NCBI RefSeq assembly: GCF_049803835.1
Contig: NZ_JBNAGK010000016.1
Span: 1-64,000, forward strand
DNA from: Pacificoceanicola sp049803835
GTDB lineage: Bacteria > Pseudomonadota > Alphaproteobacteria > Rhodobacterales > Rhodobacteraceae
Direction of reading: 5' to 3'
Length of the DNA: 64,000 bases
Made by a program: the position numbers and the translations under genes
The notes under the pieces: model-generated
Databases searched by the model: none
Told to the model about the DNA's origin: nothing
The model's input: only the letters and a program-made list of their open reading frames with translations
Part shown: piece by piece, positions 33,778 through 41,446 of the stretch
How positions within the stretch are numbered: position 1 is the first letter of the stretch
Layout: the number at the start of each line of letters is the position of its first letter

Positions 33778-34830
33778 ATGAAATCCCTTGTTCTCGAAAA
33801 GCAGCACGCGCTGAGCCTGCGCGACTTTCCCGAGATCGCCCGCGCCGAAGAGACCCTCGGCCCGCGCGACGTGCGGATCAAGCTGCACACCGTCGGCATC
33901 TGCGGCTCCGACTTGCATTATTATACCCACGGCCGCATCGGACCGTTTGTCGTCACCGAGCCGATGATCCTGGGGCACGAGGCGTCGGGCACGGTGATCG
34001 AGACCGGCGCCGAGGTCACCACGCTGAAGATCGGTGACCGCGTCTGCATGGAGCCGGGCATTCCCGACCCGACGTCGAAGGCTACACGCCTGGGCCTCTA
34101 CAATGTCGATCCGGCGGTGCGGTTCTGGGCCACGCCGCCCGTGCACGGCATCCTGCGCCCGACCTGCGTGCACCCGGAGGCGTTTACCTTTCGGCTGCCG
34201 GATACGGTCAGCTTCGCGGAGGCCGCCATGGTCGAACCGCTCGCCGTCGGGGTCCATGCCGCAACGAAGGCGCGGGTGAAGCCCGGTGATGTCGGCGTGG
34301 TGCTGGGCGCCGGCCCCATCGGCCTCGTCACGGCCCTGTCGGCGCTGGCCGCGGGGTGTGCACGGGTCTACGTGGCGGACCTTGCCGAGAAGAAACTGGA
34401 GATCGCCGCCGCCCTCAGCCCGGCCATCGTGCCGGTCAATGTCACGGCAAACCCGGTGGCGGAGCAGGTGCTCAGGGACACCGACGGCTGGGGCGCGGAT
34501 GTGGTCTTCGAGGCCACCGGCTCGCCCCATGCCGCGAAGGGCGTTTTCGAGCCGCTCGCCCCGGGCGGCTGCGTGGTGATGATCGGCGGCCAGCCTGACC
34601 CGATCCAGTACGACGCGGGCGCGGCCATGGTGCGCGAGGCGCGGGTCGAGAACATCTTCCGCTACGCCCACGTCTTCCCGCGCTGCGTGGGCATGCTGGC
34701 GTCCGGCGCCATCGACGTGAAGCCGCTGATCACGCGGACGTTTGCGTTCGAGGACAGCGTGCATGCGTTCGAGATCGCCGCCTCGGCCCCGCCGCAGGAT
34801 GTGAAGATGCAAATCGCACTGCCGCAATAG
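33778..34830 (+). CDS. Zinc-type alcohol dehydrogenase, xylitol dehydrogenase-like
   Basis: This 350-residue medium-chain dehydrogenase is closest to the alphaproteobacterial NAD-dependent xylitol dehydrogenases. Features are the catalytic-zinc motif CGSDLHYYTHGRIG, GHEASGTVIETG, and the Rossmann GAGPIGLV near residue 180. Where sorbitol dehydrogenases have four structural-zinc cysteines, this protein has PGIPDPTSKATRLGLYNVDP. So the structural zinc is absent, as I recall for this subgroup. The ATG at 33778 follows GGAGGA. It stands alone, about 100 bp after hyuB. Its last 101 bp are overlapped on the other strand by the DUF559 frame. Confidence 0.88.
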   Translation: MKSLVLEKQHALSLRDFPEIARAEETLGPRDVRIKLHTVGICGSDLHYYTHGRIGPFVVTEPMILGHEASGTVIETGAEVTTLKIGDRVCMEPGIPDPTSKATRLGLYNVDPAVRFWATPPVHGILRPTCVHPEAFTFRLPDTVSFAEAAMVEPLAVGVHAATKARVKPGDVGVVLGAGPIGLVTALSALAAGCARVYVADLAEKKLEIAAALSPAIVPVNVTANPVAEQVLRDTDGWGADVVFEATGSPHAAKGVFEPLAPGGCVVMIGGQPDPIQYDAGAAMVREARVENIFRYAHVFPRCVGMLASGAIDVKPLITRTFAFEDSVHAFEIAASAPPQDVKMQIALPQ

Positions 34831-35167
34831 CCCTCACCTCCCGCGCCAGCCGCTCCAGCACCGGAGCCAGGTCCGTCTGGATCGCGGCCTCGGAGAACCG
34901 CATGACGGTGAAGCCTCTCCCGCGCAGCTCCGCATCGCGCAGCGCATCGTCGAAGGGATCGGCGCTGCCGCCGGTCTGGATAATGAGACTGTGCCGGACG
35001 ATCAGGAAATCGACAACCTGCAGGCCGACCGGCGCAAGCCGGCGCACGTGCAGGTTCAGGAACCTGTGCCCGCGCAGCTGCTCCCAGAGCAGGGTCTGCA
35101 CCGCCGTCATCGACTGGCGGAGACTGCGGGCATGCATGCGCTGTGCGTCACTGCGATACGTCGGCAT
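34730..35167 (-). CDS. DUF559 (Vsr/MutH-like nuclease fold) protein
   Basis: The 145-residue protein starts MPTYRSDAQRMHARSLRQSM at 35167 and matches the DUF559 family of small very-short-patch-repair-like nucleases of unknown function. Usual motifs in order are EQLRGHRFLNLHVRRLAPVG, VVDFLIVRHSLIIQTGGS, DALRDAELRGRGFTVMRF. The family Asp-Phe-hydrophobic strand (VDFLIV) is present, but the next strand ends IQTGG where relatives mostly have a Glu-Leu-Asp-Gly-type sequence. A key acidic residue may therefore be lost. About 30 C-terminal residues read across the end of the opposing dehydrogenase, probably a stop-codon loss. Confidence 0.75.
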   Translation of the reverse strand: MPTYRSDAQRMHARSLRQSMTAVQTLLWEQLRGHRFLNLHVRRLAPVGLQVVDFLIVRHSLIIQTGGSADPFDDALRDAELRGRGFTVMRFSEAAIQTDLAPVLERLAREVRAIAAVRFASSHPAAGPRRRSRTHARCPRTQTSA

Positions 35168-35202
35168 CGGCCGTCCTTCCCGGTTTGCCCGCCCCCACCC
35201 AA

Positions 35203-35221
35203 CCCTCCCCACAGGGGAGGG
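35203..35221. repeat. GC palindrome, copy 1
   Basis: CCCTCCCC-ACA-GGGGAGGG is a perfect hairpin in the short region between the DUF559 and phosphopantetheinyl transferase genes. A related palindrome with the same CCCTCCCC/GGGGAGGG arms lies 83 bp on, so this looks like a local repeat family rather than a terminator; no T tract follows. Confidence 0.6.
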
Positions 35222-35285
35222 CAGGCCCACCGCAACCGTTGCACGCAAAGGTAAAGCAAGACTTGACCATCCTGCGGAACGGGCC

Positions 35286-35304
35286 CCCTCCCCCGGGGGG
35301 AGGG
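35286..35304. repeat. GC palindrome, copy 2
   Basis: CCCTCCCCC with GGGGGGAGGG forms a second hairpin with the same arm sequence as copy 1. It is followed by ATGGGGTGGGGGAG, the inverted counterpart of the CCCCACCC before copy 1. Together the two copies form a larger inverted arrangement. Confidence 0.55.
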
Positions 35305-35350
35305 ATGGGGTGGGGGAGCGGCGCGCCGGACAGGGCCGCGCTGGAAACAG

Positions 35351-36178
35351 GTGACAAAGGCGGCGCGACCGCCTACGTCAAACAGGCACCCGACCGCCGC
35401 GCAGCCGGTGCCGCGCGGTTCCACCAGTTCCGGACCAACCGCAAGACCCGACGCCGTGACGCCTCTGACCCCCTCCGACCTGCCCGAGCTCACCGGCGGT
35501 TTCCTCGCCGCGCCGGACCTGACCCCCTGTCTCGGCGGGATCCTGGTCCGGGGGCGGTTCGACCGCGCGCATTTCGACCCGGCGCTCTTCGACCGCCTCG
35601 CCCTGCCCCGCCCTGAGCGCCTGTCCCGGGCTGTGGACAAGCGCCTCGCGGAATTCCTCGCAGGCCGGGCTCTGGCCCGGCTGGCGCAGGAGACCCTCGG
35701 CCATGTCGCGCAGCCCGTCGGCATCGCCGAGAGCCGGGCGCCGGTCTGGCCTGCGGGTCTCTCCGGGTCGATCAGCCACGCCCGCGGGCATTGCGCCTGC
35801 CTCCTGCTGCCCGCCGCGGCAGGCCAACCCGGCATCGACGTCGAGGCCATCGCCTCGGGCCGCGCCCTCGTCTCCATCGAGCAGATCGCCCTGTCTGCCC
35901 GTGACACGGCCCAGCTGCACGCCAGCCGCCTGCCCTTCGACGTGGCCGCGACGCTCTGCTTTTCCGCCAAGGAAACCCTTTACAAGGCGCTGTTCCCTAC
36001 CGTCCGGCGGTTCTTCGGCTTCGAGGCCGCCGAAGTGGCCAGCCCGCCGGATGCGCGGCAGATCCGCCTGCGCCTGACCGAGGACCTGCACGGCAGCCTG
36101 CCCCGCGGCGCCGTCTTCGACCTGACCTGCGAAATCACAGGGGACAGCGTCCTCACCTGGATGTGTCACCCTGGCTAG
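35351..36178 (+). CDS. 4'-phosphopantetheinyl transferase superfamily protein (EntD-like)
   Basis: This protein of up to 275 residues transfers phosphopantetheine from CoA to carrier proteins. Family motifs in order are the SGSISHARGHC strand, GIDVEAI (metal-binding Asp and Glu), and FSAKETLYKALFP (catalytic Lys-Glu pair). The N-terminal RPERLSRAVDKRLAEFLAGR region fits the EntD branch. The listed GTG start gives a low-complexity N-terminal 34 residues. A second GTG at 35456 (VTPLTPSDLPELTGG) may be the real start. No synthase with carrier domains is in this window, so its partner is elsewhere. It converges on the replicase gene. Confidence 0.88.
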   Translation: MTKAARPPTSNRHPTAAQPVPRGSTSSGPTARPDAVTPLTPSDLPELTGGFLAAPDLTPCLGGILVRGRFDRAHFDPALFDRLALPRPERLSRAVDKRLAEFLAGRALARLAQETLGHVAQPVGIAESRAPVWPAGLSGSISHARGHCACLLLPAAAGQPGIDVEAIASGRALVSIEQIALSARDTAQLHASRLPFDVAATLCFSAKETLYKALFPTVRRFFGFEAAEVASPPDARQIRLRLTEDLHGSLPRGAVFDLTCEITGDSVLTWMCHPG

Positions 36179-36196
36179 CGACGCCGGGGTCGCAGG

Positions 36197-36877
36197 CTAC
36201 CGCGCTTCGACCCGCAGGCTGCGCAGGCCCGGATCGAACCGCCCGTAGGCGGCCAGCAGCGGCCCGCTCAGATGCGTGGCGACGTAATCCGCCATGAACG
36301 GCGTCGGCGCGGAGAGCACCACCTGTCCGCCCCCGCATCGTGTCTCGCGCAGATGCTGGAACCAGGTGGCGTACAGCGCCGGGTCGCGGTCGTGCAATAC
36401 CGCGCTCACCTGTCCCCACAGCCCCGGACCGTCCTCCGGCACGGGCCGCTTGAACGGCACCACCGTACTCTCTTCCGGCGCGCGCGGCTCCTCCGTCTCC
36501 AGCCGTTCGGCGAAGTCCGGTCCCAGCAGGTCCCGCGCCATGCGGGTATCCTTCAGCATCTGCACGAAGTCGAGGGCGTAGACCGCCACCCTGCCCCGCG
36601 CCGCCGGACGTTTCACGGTAATCCACCCGGCCTCGCGAAACTGCGCCATCTCGCGTTTGACCGTCCGCTCGTCCACCGACCACAGCCGCGCGATCTCCGC
36701 CCGGCCAATCGACAGCGCGTTGGTCTGCCAGTTGTACCGCGCCGTGATCAGCGCGATCAACCGCAGCGCCCGCCGCTGGGCATGTTTGTCCTGCGACAAG
36801 GCGCATACACTCAGCGCCGCAAGGATGTCATACTTGCGCGACGCAGCCGTGCGCCGGGCAGGGTTTGCACTCAGCAT
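36197..36877 (-). CDS. DnaA-like plasmid replication initiator
   Basis: The 226-residue protein matches the DnaA-like replicases of Rhodobacterales plasmids. Residues about 35-105 form a winged helix-turn-helix (ITARYNWQTNALSIGRAEIA, WSVDERTVKREMAQFREAGW). An acidic linker follows (about 120-150). Residues about 152-224 resemble domain I of chromosomal DnaA (LWGQVSAVLHDRDPALYATW, PTPFMADYVATHLSGPLL). There is no AAA+ ATPase domain, so this is not DnaA itself. I choose ATG 36877 (MLSANPARR); the longer frame runs into the origin. It is divergent from parA-parB with an iteron-bearing spacer, the standard layout for this replicon class. Confidence 0.88.
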   Translation of the reverse strand: MLSANPARRTAASRKYDILAALSVCALSQDKHAQRRALRLIALITARYNWQTNALSIGRAEIARLWSVDERTVKREMAQFREAGWITVKRPAARGRVAVYALDFVQMLKDTRMARDLLGPDFAERLETEEPRAPEESTVVPFKRPVPEDGPGLWGQVSAVLHDRDPALYATWFQHLRETRCGGGQVVLSAPTPFMADYVATHLSGPLLAAYGRFDPGLRSLRVEAR

Positions 36878-37029
36878 GGGGTATCCATCCGCTCTTCCGC
36901 CTCGTGCCCTCATCGGGGCTGGTCCGGTTCTACCCTCGGGTTGCCCCAACGCTTTTCCGAACTCTCCCTTGATTTGCGTCCAACCGTCCGATTCTGTCAA
37001 GTCCGCTCTTCCCGGACCTCTTCTTCGAC

Positions 37030-37142
37030 CCCCAAAAATAAAAAGAATCCGGTGAATTACGGTGATGGGGGACATCCTGATTGTCCCCCTATCCGGCCTG
37101 CGGTGTCCCCCCAAGAGCGGTAGGCCTCCAATCCTGTCCCCC
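37030..37142. other. Probable replication origin with TGTCCCCC iterons
   Basis: Four copies of TGTCCCCC lie here. One is inverted (37067-37074) and three are direct (37082-37089, 37104-37111, 37135-37142), with start-to-start steps of 22 and 31 bp, close to two and three helical turns. An A-rich stretch (CCAAAAATAAAAAGAATCC, 37032-37050) borders them and could be the melting region. The location, between the replicase and parA, is where such plasmids keep their origin. The rest of 36878-37345 holds no gene; a TTTGC-N7-GCAAA palindrome at 37267-37283 may be a parA operator. Confidence 0.65.
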
Positions 37143-37216
37143 TAAATCTGGTCTCGGTCCCGGACGTTTGCCCGGGAAGGGTCCGAATCGCCGAACCCCG
37201 TGGAGACAAGGCTTTT

Positions 37217-37232
37217 CTTACCCGTGGGTAAG
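37217..37232. other. parS-like palindrome, site 1 (intergenic)
   Basis: CTTACCCGTGGGTAAG is a 16-bp palindrome with only the central two bases asymmetric between copies. It is the only copy outside a gene, about 114 bp before the parA start, a normal place for a partition site. Confidence 0.75.
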
Positions 37233-37345
37233 GTTTTGGGAAACGTGCAAAGACACAGTATTAGCTTTTGCCAAAAACGCAAATTCGGCGTAAATACGGA
37301 TCGAACGGTAAAGAACGTCCTTCAAGAGACGAAAGAGAGGCGGAT

Positions 37346-38653
37346 ATGATCACCCATCAGGACCTTGCGGCCATGCAGGCGCAGTCCCTCAAGCTGCAAG
37401 GCTGGATCCGGCAGCAGACCTTTTCCCCCGACATGGAGAAGCGCCTGCGGCGGTTTTCCAGCTGGGAGGTGGCAGAGCTGATCTTCGGCATCAACCAGAG
37501 CACCTTTCGCGGCAAGCTCGCCGCCGATCCCTCCCTGCCCGGCGGGCAGGTGGAGCCGGACGGGCGGCAGCGCTGGTTCAGCCTCGACGAGATCAACGAG
37601 TTGCGTCGCCGTCTGAAGGTCAACCGCAAGAGCTTCATGCCCCCCCGCCCCGCCGGCAAACGGGCGCTGCGCGCGGCCATCGCCAACTTCAAGGGCGGTG
37701 CGGGCAAGTCCACCGTGGCCCTGCACTTCGCCCATGCCGCAGCATTGGACGGCTACCGTGTCCTTGTCGTGGACTTCGACCCGCAGGCGACCCTCAGCCA
37801 TTCCATGGGCCTGACGGACGTCAGCGAGGATCACACAGTCTGGGGCATCATGGCGCGCGATCTGATCCGCGAGACCACCCGCATGAACAATGCCCCGCGC
37901 GGCGCCGCTTCCGGTGCGTCGATCCCGGAGCGGTCCCTGCCCGCCTCCATCACCGATCTTGGCCTCGGCGAGTTGCGCGTTGCCGATTTCATCAAGCGCT
38001 CCAGCTGGTCCACCATCGACGTCATCCCCTCCTGCGCCAATGCCGCCTTCGTCGAGTTCGCCTCGGCGCAGTACCGGCACCTGAACCCGGACTGGAGCTT
38101 CTTCGCCGCGGTCTCGCGCTATCTCGACCAGATCCCGGATGATGCCTATGACCTCATCCTATTCGACTGCCCGCCGGCCATCGGCTACCAGTCGATGAAC
38201 GCGGTCTTCGCCGCCGACATGCTCTATATCCCCTCCGGCCCGGGCTACTGGGAGTATGACAGCACGACGAGCTTCATCGGCCAGCTCGCCGAGGCGCTCG
38301 AAGACCTCTCCTACGGCTTCGACGGAACCTTACCCACGGGTAAGATCGGCCTGCCCAAGGTTTTCCACGAAGTGCGCTTCCTGATCACCCGATACGAGCC
38401 GGCGAACGACCTGCACCGTGCGATGCAGGAAGCTTTCAGAAAGGTTTTCGGCGATCATGTGACGCAGAACCCGATCGAGATGACCCGCGCCGTGGAGCAG
38501 TCCGGACGCTTCCTCAACTCGGTCTACGAAATGGACTACCGCGAGATGACCCGCGAGACCTGGCGCCGGGCGCGCCAGACTTTCGACGAGGCCTATTTGG
38601 AGTTCCGGGGGGCGATGCTGTCCTCCTGGGAAAAGCTGGAGGATGAGGCATGA
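37346..38653 (+). CDS. parA: ParA/RepA-type partition ATPase
   Basis: This 435-residue plasmid partition ATPase moves and separates replicon copies with ParB. The N-terminal 100 residues hold a winged-helix DNA-binding region (WEVAELIFGINQSTFRGKLA) of the type that also represses the operon. The deviant Walker A is FKGGAGKST near residue 116, then VVDFDPQATLS and FDCPPAIGYQSMNAVFAAD. Residues about 329-333 (LPTGK) are encoded by a parS-like palindrome. ATG 37346 follows GAGAGG. It overlaps parB by 4 bp. Confidence 0.93.
   Translation: MITHQDLAAMQAQSLKLQGWIRQQTFSPDMEKRLRRFSSWEVAELIFGINQSTFRGKLAADPSLPGGQVEPDGRQRWFSLDEINELRRRLKVNRKSFMPPRPAGKRALRAAIANFKGGAGKSTVALHFAHAAALDGYRVLVVDFDPQATLSHSMGLTDVSEDHTVWGIMARDLIRETTRMNNAPRGAASGASIPERSLPASITDLGLGELRVADFIKRSSWSTIDVIPSCANAAFVEFASAQYRHLNPDWSFFAAVSRYLDQIPDDAYDLILFDCPPAIGYQSMNAVFAADMLYIPSGPGYWEYDSTTSFIGQLAEALEDLSYGFDGTLPTGKIGLPKVFHEVRFLITRYEPANDLHRAMQEAFRKVFGDHVTQNPIEMTRAVEQSGRFLNSVYEMDYREMTRETWRRARQTFDEAYLEFRGAMLSSWEKLEDEA
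38329..38344. other. parS-like palindrome, site 2 (inside parA)
   Basis: CTTACCCACGGGTAAG lies in parA, where TTA-CCC-ACG-GGT-AAG is read as Leu-Pro-Thr-Gly-Lys. The TTA leucine codon stands out against the GC-rich codon use of the gene. Confidence 0.8.
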
Positions 38654-39750
38654 GCCGCAAGCGCCGGATGTTCGAGATCGACATGCCCGAGGACACGGGC
38701 GGAAGACTTGAGCCGCGGATCTCCGATCCCACGCAGCGGCGCGGCCCGATGGCCTCGGCCATTGCCGAGAACGCCGAAGCCCTGCGTGAGCGACGGGCAG
38801 CGGAGGAAAGTATCCGCGAGGAGAACGACCGCCTCGCCCATGAATATGTCGACCTGAAGCGGCAGGGTTTCGTTGTCGAACGCCTGCCGCTCCATTCCAT
38901 CGACACCCGGCTTCTCGTCCGGGACCGCAGCCCGATTGCGCAGGACGACGAGGAGATGGAGGAGCTGAAAGCCTCGATCCGCGATGTTGGCCTCTCCAAC
39001 CCGATCCGGGTCATCGCCCTGCCCCACGGCCGCTACGAACTGGTTCAGGGCATGCGCCGGCTGACCGCCTATGCGCTGCTGCTGACTGAAACGGAGGACG
39101 AGCGCTTCAACCGAATCCCGGCCATCGTCGGTGCGCAGGATGACTCGCTGGAAGACACCTATCGCCGCATGGTGGACGAGAACCTCGTGCGCAAGGACAT
39201 CAGCTTTGCCGAGATGGCCAGCCTCGCCCGGATGTACGCCTCCGAGCCGGAGAACGGCTGTCCCGACGTCGACACCGCCGTGAAGGTGCTCTTCAAGTCC
39301 GCCACCTACACCAAGCGCAGCTACATCCGGGCCTTCGCCACGCTGCTGATGAAACTCGACAAGGTGCTGGCGCATCCCCTTGCCATTCCCCGCAATCTCG
39401 GGGTCGAGGTGAAGCGCAAGCTGGACGAGGCACCGGAGACCATCGGCAAGCTCACCACCGCGTTGCAGATGAAACCGCGCCGGACGGAGGCGGAGGAACT
39501 CGCCATCCTGCGCGCCTTTATCGGGGAGGAGACCTTACCCACGGGTAAGGTTTCCGAGGCGGGCAAGCGCCCCTCGCGCAAGCCGAAGTCCACGTTCGAG
39601 GTCTCCCACCGCGGCACGCTGACCAAATGCACCGCCTCTTCCGGACGGCTGGAGCTGCGCTGTGACATGGACTTCTCAACCGTCGACCGGCGGGATCTGG
39701 AAGCCGCCGTGCAGGCGCTGCTCGACAGCCTGGCCGAAGACGCGGAGTGA
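38650..39750 (+). CDS. parB: ParB/RepB-type partition protein
   Basis: This 366-residue ParB-family protein should bind the palindromic sites around it. The ParB N-terminal nuclease-like/CTPase-type domain shows RNPI-like SNPIRVIALPHG, YELVQGMRRLTAY, and ENLVRKDISFAEMASLARMY near residues 118-195. A helix-turn-helix region follows (TYTKRSYIRAFATLLMKLDK). Residues about 296-301 (TLPTGK) are encoded by a parS-like site in the linker before the C-terminal dimerisation part. It is cotranscribed with parA (4-bp overlap). Confidence 0.92.
   Translation: MSRKRRMFEIDMPEDTGGRLEPRISDPTQRRGPMASAIAENAEALRERRAAEESIREENDRLAHEYVDLKRQGFVVERLPLHSIDTRLLVRDRSPIAQDDEEMEELKASIRDVGLSNPIRVIALPHGRYELVQGMRRLTAYALLLTETEDERFNRIPAIVGAQDDSLEDTYRRMVDENLVRKDISFAEMASLARMYASEPENGCPDVDTAVKVLFKSATYTKRSYIRAFATLLMKLDKVLAHPLAIPRNLGVEVKRKLDEAPETIGKLTTALQMKPRRTEAEELAILRAFIGEETLPTGKVSEAGKRPSRKPKSTFEVSHRGTLTKCTASSGRLELRCDMDFSTVDRRDLEAAVQALLDSLAEDAE
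39534..39549. other. parS-like palindrome, site 3 (inside parB)
   Basis: CTTACCCACGGGTAAG is read as Leu-Pro-Thr-Gly-Lys within ETLPTGKV. The flanks GAGAC and GTTT are the same as at site 4 in cydD, so identity extends beyond the palindrome. Confidence 0.8.
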
Positions 39751-39835
39751 CCGCGCGGCATCGGTCAATTTGACACAACTGACTTGCATCTTTGACGGAC
39801 TATCCTTGGCGGGACCGCATTTCTGAGGCTCCGCC

Positions 39836-41446
39836 ATGACAGACCCGCTCCAGCCTGACGCCCCCAGCGCCCGCGCGTTGCGTCAGGCGGCGGGTCTCTT
39901 CATTGGCGCGGACCTGATGTGGCCGGTGCAGGCGTTTGCCGCCGCCTCCGCGCTGGCAGGATGGCTGGACGGACAGGCCGGCCTCGGCTGGATCGCGCTC
40001 TTCGGTCTCGCGGGACTCTTCCGCGCCACGCTCCGCAGCATGGGTTCGGGACTGGCCTTTGCCGTCGGGCAAGTCGTGGTTTCCGGGGTGCGCCGGACGG
40101 TCCTGCAGCGGCAGGCCCGTCACCTGAACGGCCCGCTGTCGTCGGCTGAAATCGCGGCGTTGGTGGCGGACAAGGTCCCGCTGCTCGGCCCCTATCTAAG
40201 CCGATACCGCATCGCCCTGACGCGGGTGCGGGTGGTGCCCCTGGTGTTCCTCGCGCTGGCGGTCTCGCAAAGCTGGGCAGCGGGCGTGGTGCTGATGGTC
40301 GCCGGGCCGCTGATCCCGGTCTTCATGGTGCTGGTCGGCCTGGCCGCGAAGGAGGCAAGCGAGCGGCACATGGTGGAGATCGGCGCGGTGAACCGTGTGC
40401 TGGTCGACCGCATCGCCGCCTTGCCGGATATTCTCCTGCTCGACGGGTACGCCCGGGCCCGCGCACAGTTCGAGACGCGCATCGAGGCGCTGCGGGTGCG
40501 GACCATGGCGGTGCTCCGGGTGGCGTTCCTGTCCTCCACGGTGCTGGAACTCTTCGCCGCTTTGGGCGTGGCCATGATCGCCGTTTACGTCGGGTTTTCG
40601 CTGCTGGGCGTGTTGAGTTTCGGCACATGGGGGGCGCCGCTGAGTGTCACGCAGGGGGTTTTCCTGCTGCTCCTCGCGCCCGAGTTCTTCCAGCCGCTGC
40701 GCGACCTCGCCGCCAGCTGGCATGACAAGGCGGCGGCGGAGGCGGTGGCGGGGGAATTGCGGGCGCTGGAGGCGTCACCCGGCGCGGCGGTGCTGGGGCA
40801 GGGTGCACGCGAGACCTTACCCACGGGTAAGGTTTTGCGGTTGGAAAACGCCGTGGCACAGGGCGTGTCGTTGCCGGATATGGAGATCGGCGCGGGCCAG
40901 AGCATTGCCCTGACCGGGCCAAGCGGATCGGGCAAGTCGACGACGCTATCGGCGATTGCGGGGTTGCTCCGGCTGGAGGCGGGGCAGATCACGCTCGACG
41001 GTTTGCCGCTCGATGATACCAACGCAGACGGATGGCGAGCGCGGCTGGCGCTGGTTTCGCAGAACCCGCATTTCGCGGATATGGCTCTGCGCGACTGGCT
41101 CGATCCGGACGGGCTCGGCGGCGCACAGGCAGCGCTGCGCGAAGCGGGGGCAGAGCGCATCGTGGCGGACCTGCCGAAGGGGCTCGATACGCGATTGGGT
41201 GAGAGCGGCGCCGGAGTCTCCGGCGGCGAGGCGCGGCGGCTGATGCTGGCGCGGGCGCTGCTCCGTCAGGCGGATGTGATCCTCGCGGACGAGCCGACAG
41301 CGGACCTGGACGAAGGCACCGCACGGCAGGTCATTCAGGCTCTGATCCGTGCGAAAACGCATGGCGCCGTGGTGATCGTCGCGACACATGACCCTGTTCT
41401 GGCAGCGGCCATGGACCGGCAGATCCCCTTGGGAGGCGGCGCATGA
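39836..41446 (+). CDS. cydD: CydD, cytochrome bd assembly ABC exporter subunit
   Basis: CydD pairs with CydC to export thiols (cysteine, glutathione) needed for cytochrome bd and c assembly. The 536 residues have a six-helix membrane domain (about 1-300) and a nucleotide-binding domain with Walker A GPSGSGKST near residue 360, signature SGGEARRLML and Walker B VILADEPTADLDEG. In the linker just before the first NBD strand, residues about 327-332 (TLPTGKV) are encoded by a parS-like palindrome. The gene starts 85 bp after parB on the same strand and overlaps cydC by 4 bp. Confidence 0.93.
   Translation: MTDPLQPDAPSARALRQAAGLFIGADLMWPVQAFAAASALAGWLDGQAGLGWIALFGLAGLFRATLRSMGSGLAFAVGQVVVSGVRRTVLQRQARHLNGPLSSAEIAALVADKVPLLGPYLSRYRIALTRVRVVPLVFLALAVSQSWAAGVVLMVAGPLIPVFMVLVGLAAKEASERHMVEIGAVNRVLVDRIAALPDILLLDGYARARAQFETRIEALRVRTMAVLRVAFLSSTVLELFAALGVAMIAVYVGFSLLGVLSFGTWGAPLSVTQGVFLLLLAPEFFQPLRDLAASWHDKAAAEAVAGELRALEASPGAAVLGQGARETLPTGKVLRLENAVAQGVSLPDMEIGAGQSIALTGPSGSGKSTTLSAIAGLLRLEAGQITLDGLPLDDTNADGWRARLALVSQNPHFADMALRDWLDPDGLGGAQAALREAGAERIVADLPKGLDTRLGESGAGVSGGEARRLMLARALLRQADVILADEPTADLDEGTARQVIQALIRAKTHGAVVIVATHDPVLAAAMDRQIPLGGGA
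40816..40831. other. parS-like palindrome, site 4 (inside cydD)
   Basis: CTTACCCACGGGTAAG is read as Leu-Pro-Thr-Gly-Lys in the linker between membrane and ATPase domains of CydD. The surrounding 25 bases, GAGAC before and GGTTT after included, are identical to site 3 in parB. Confidence 0.8.

Noticed and set aside
36878..37114. N-terminal extension of the replicase to 305 residues
   Set aside because: It would put coding sequence through the spacer and iteron area; the extension is Arg/Gly-rich and lacks homology, and ATG 36877 begins the conserved part.
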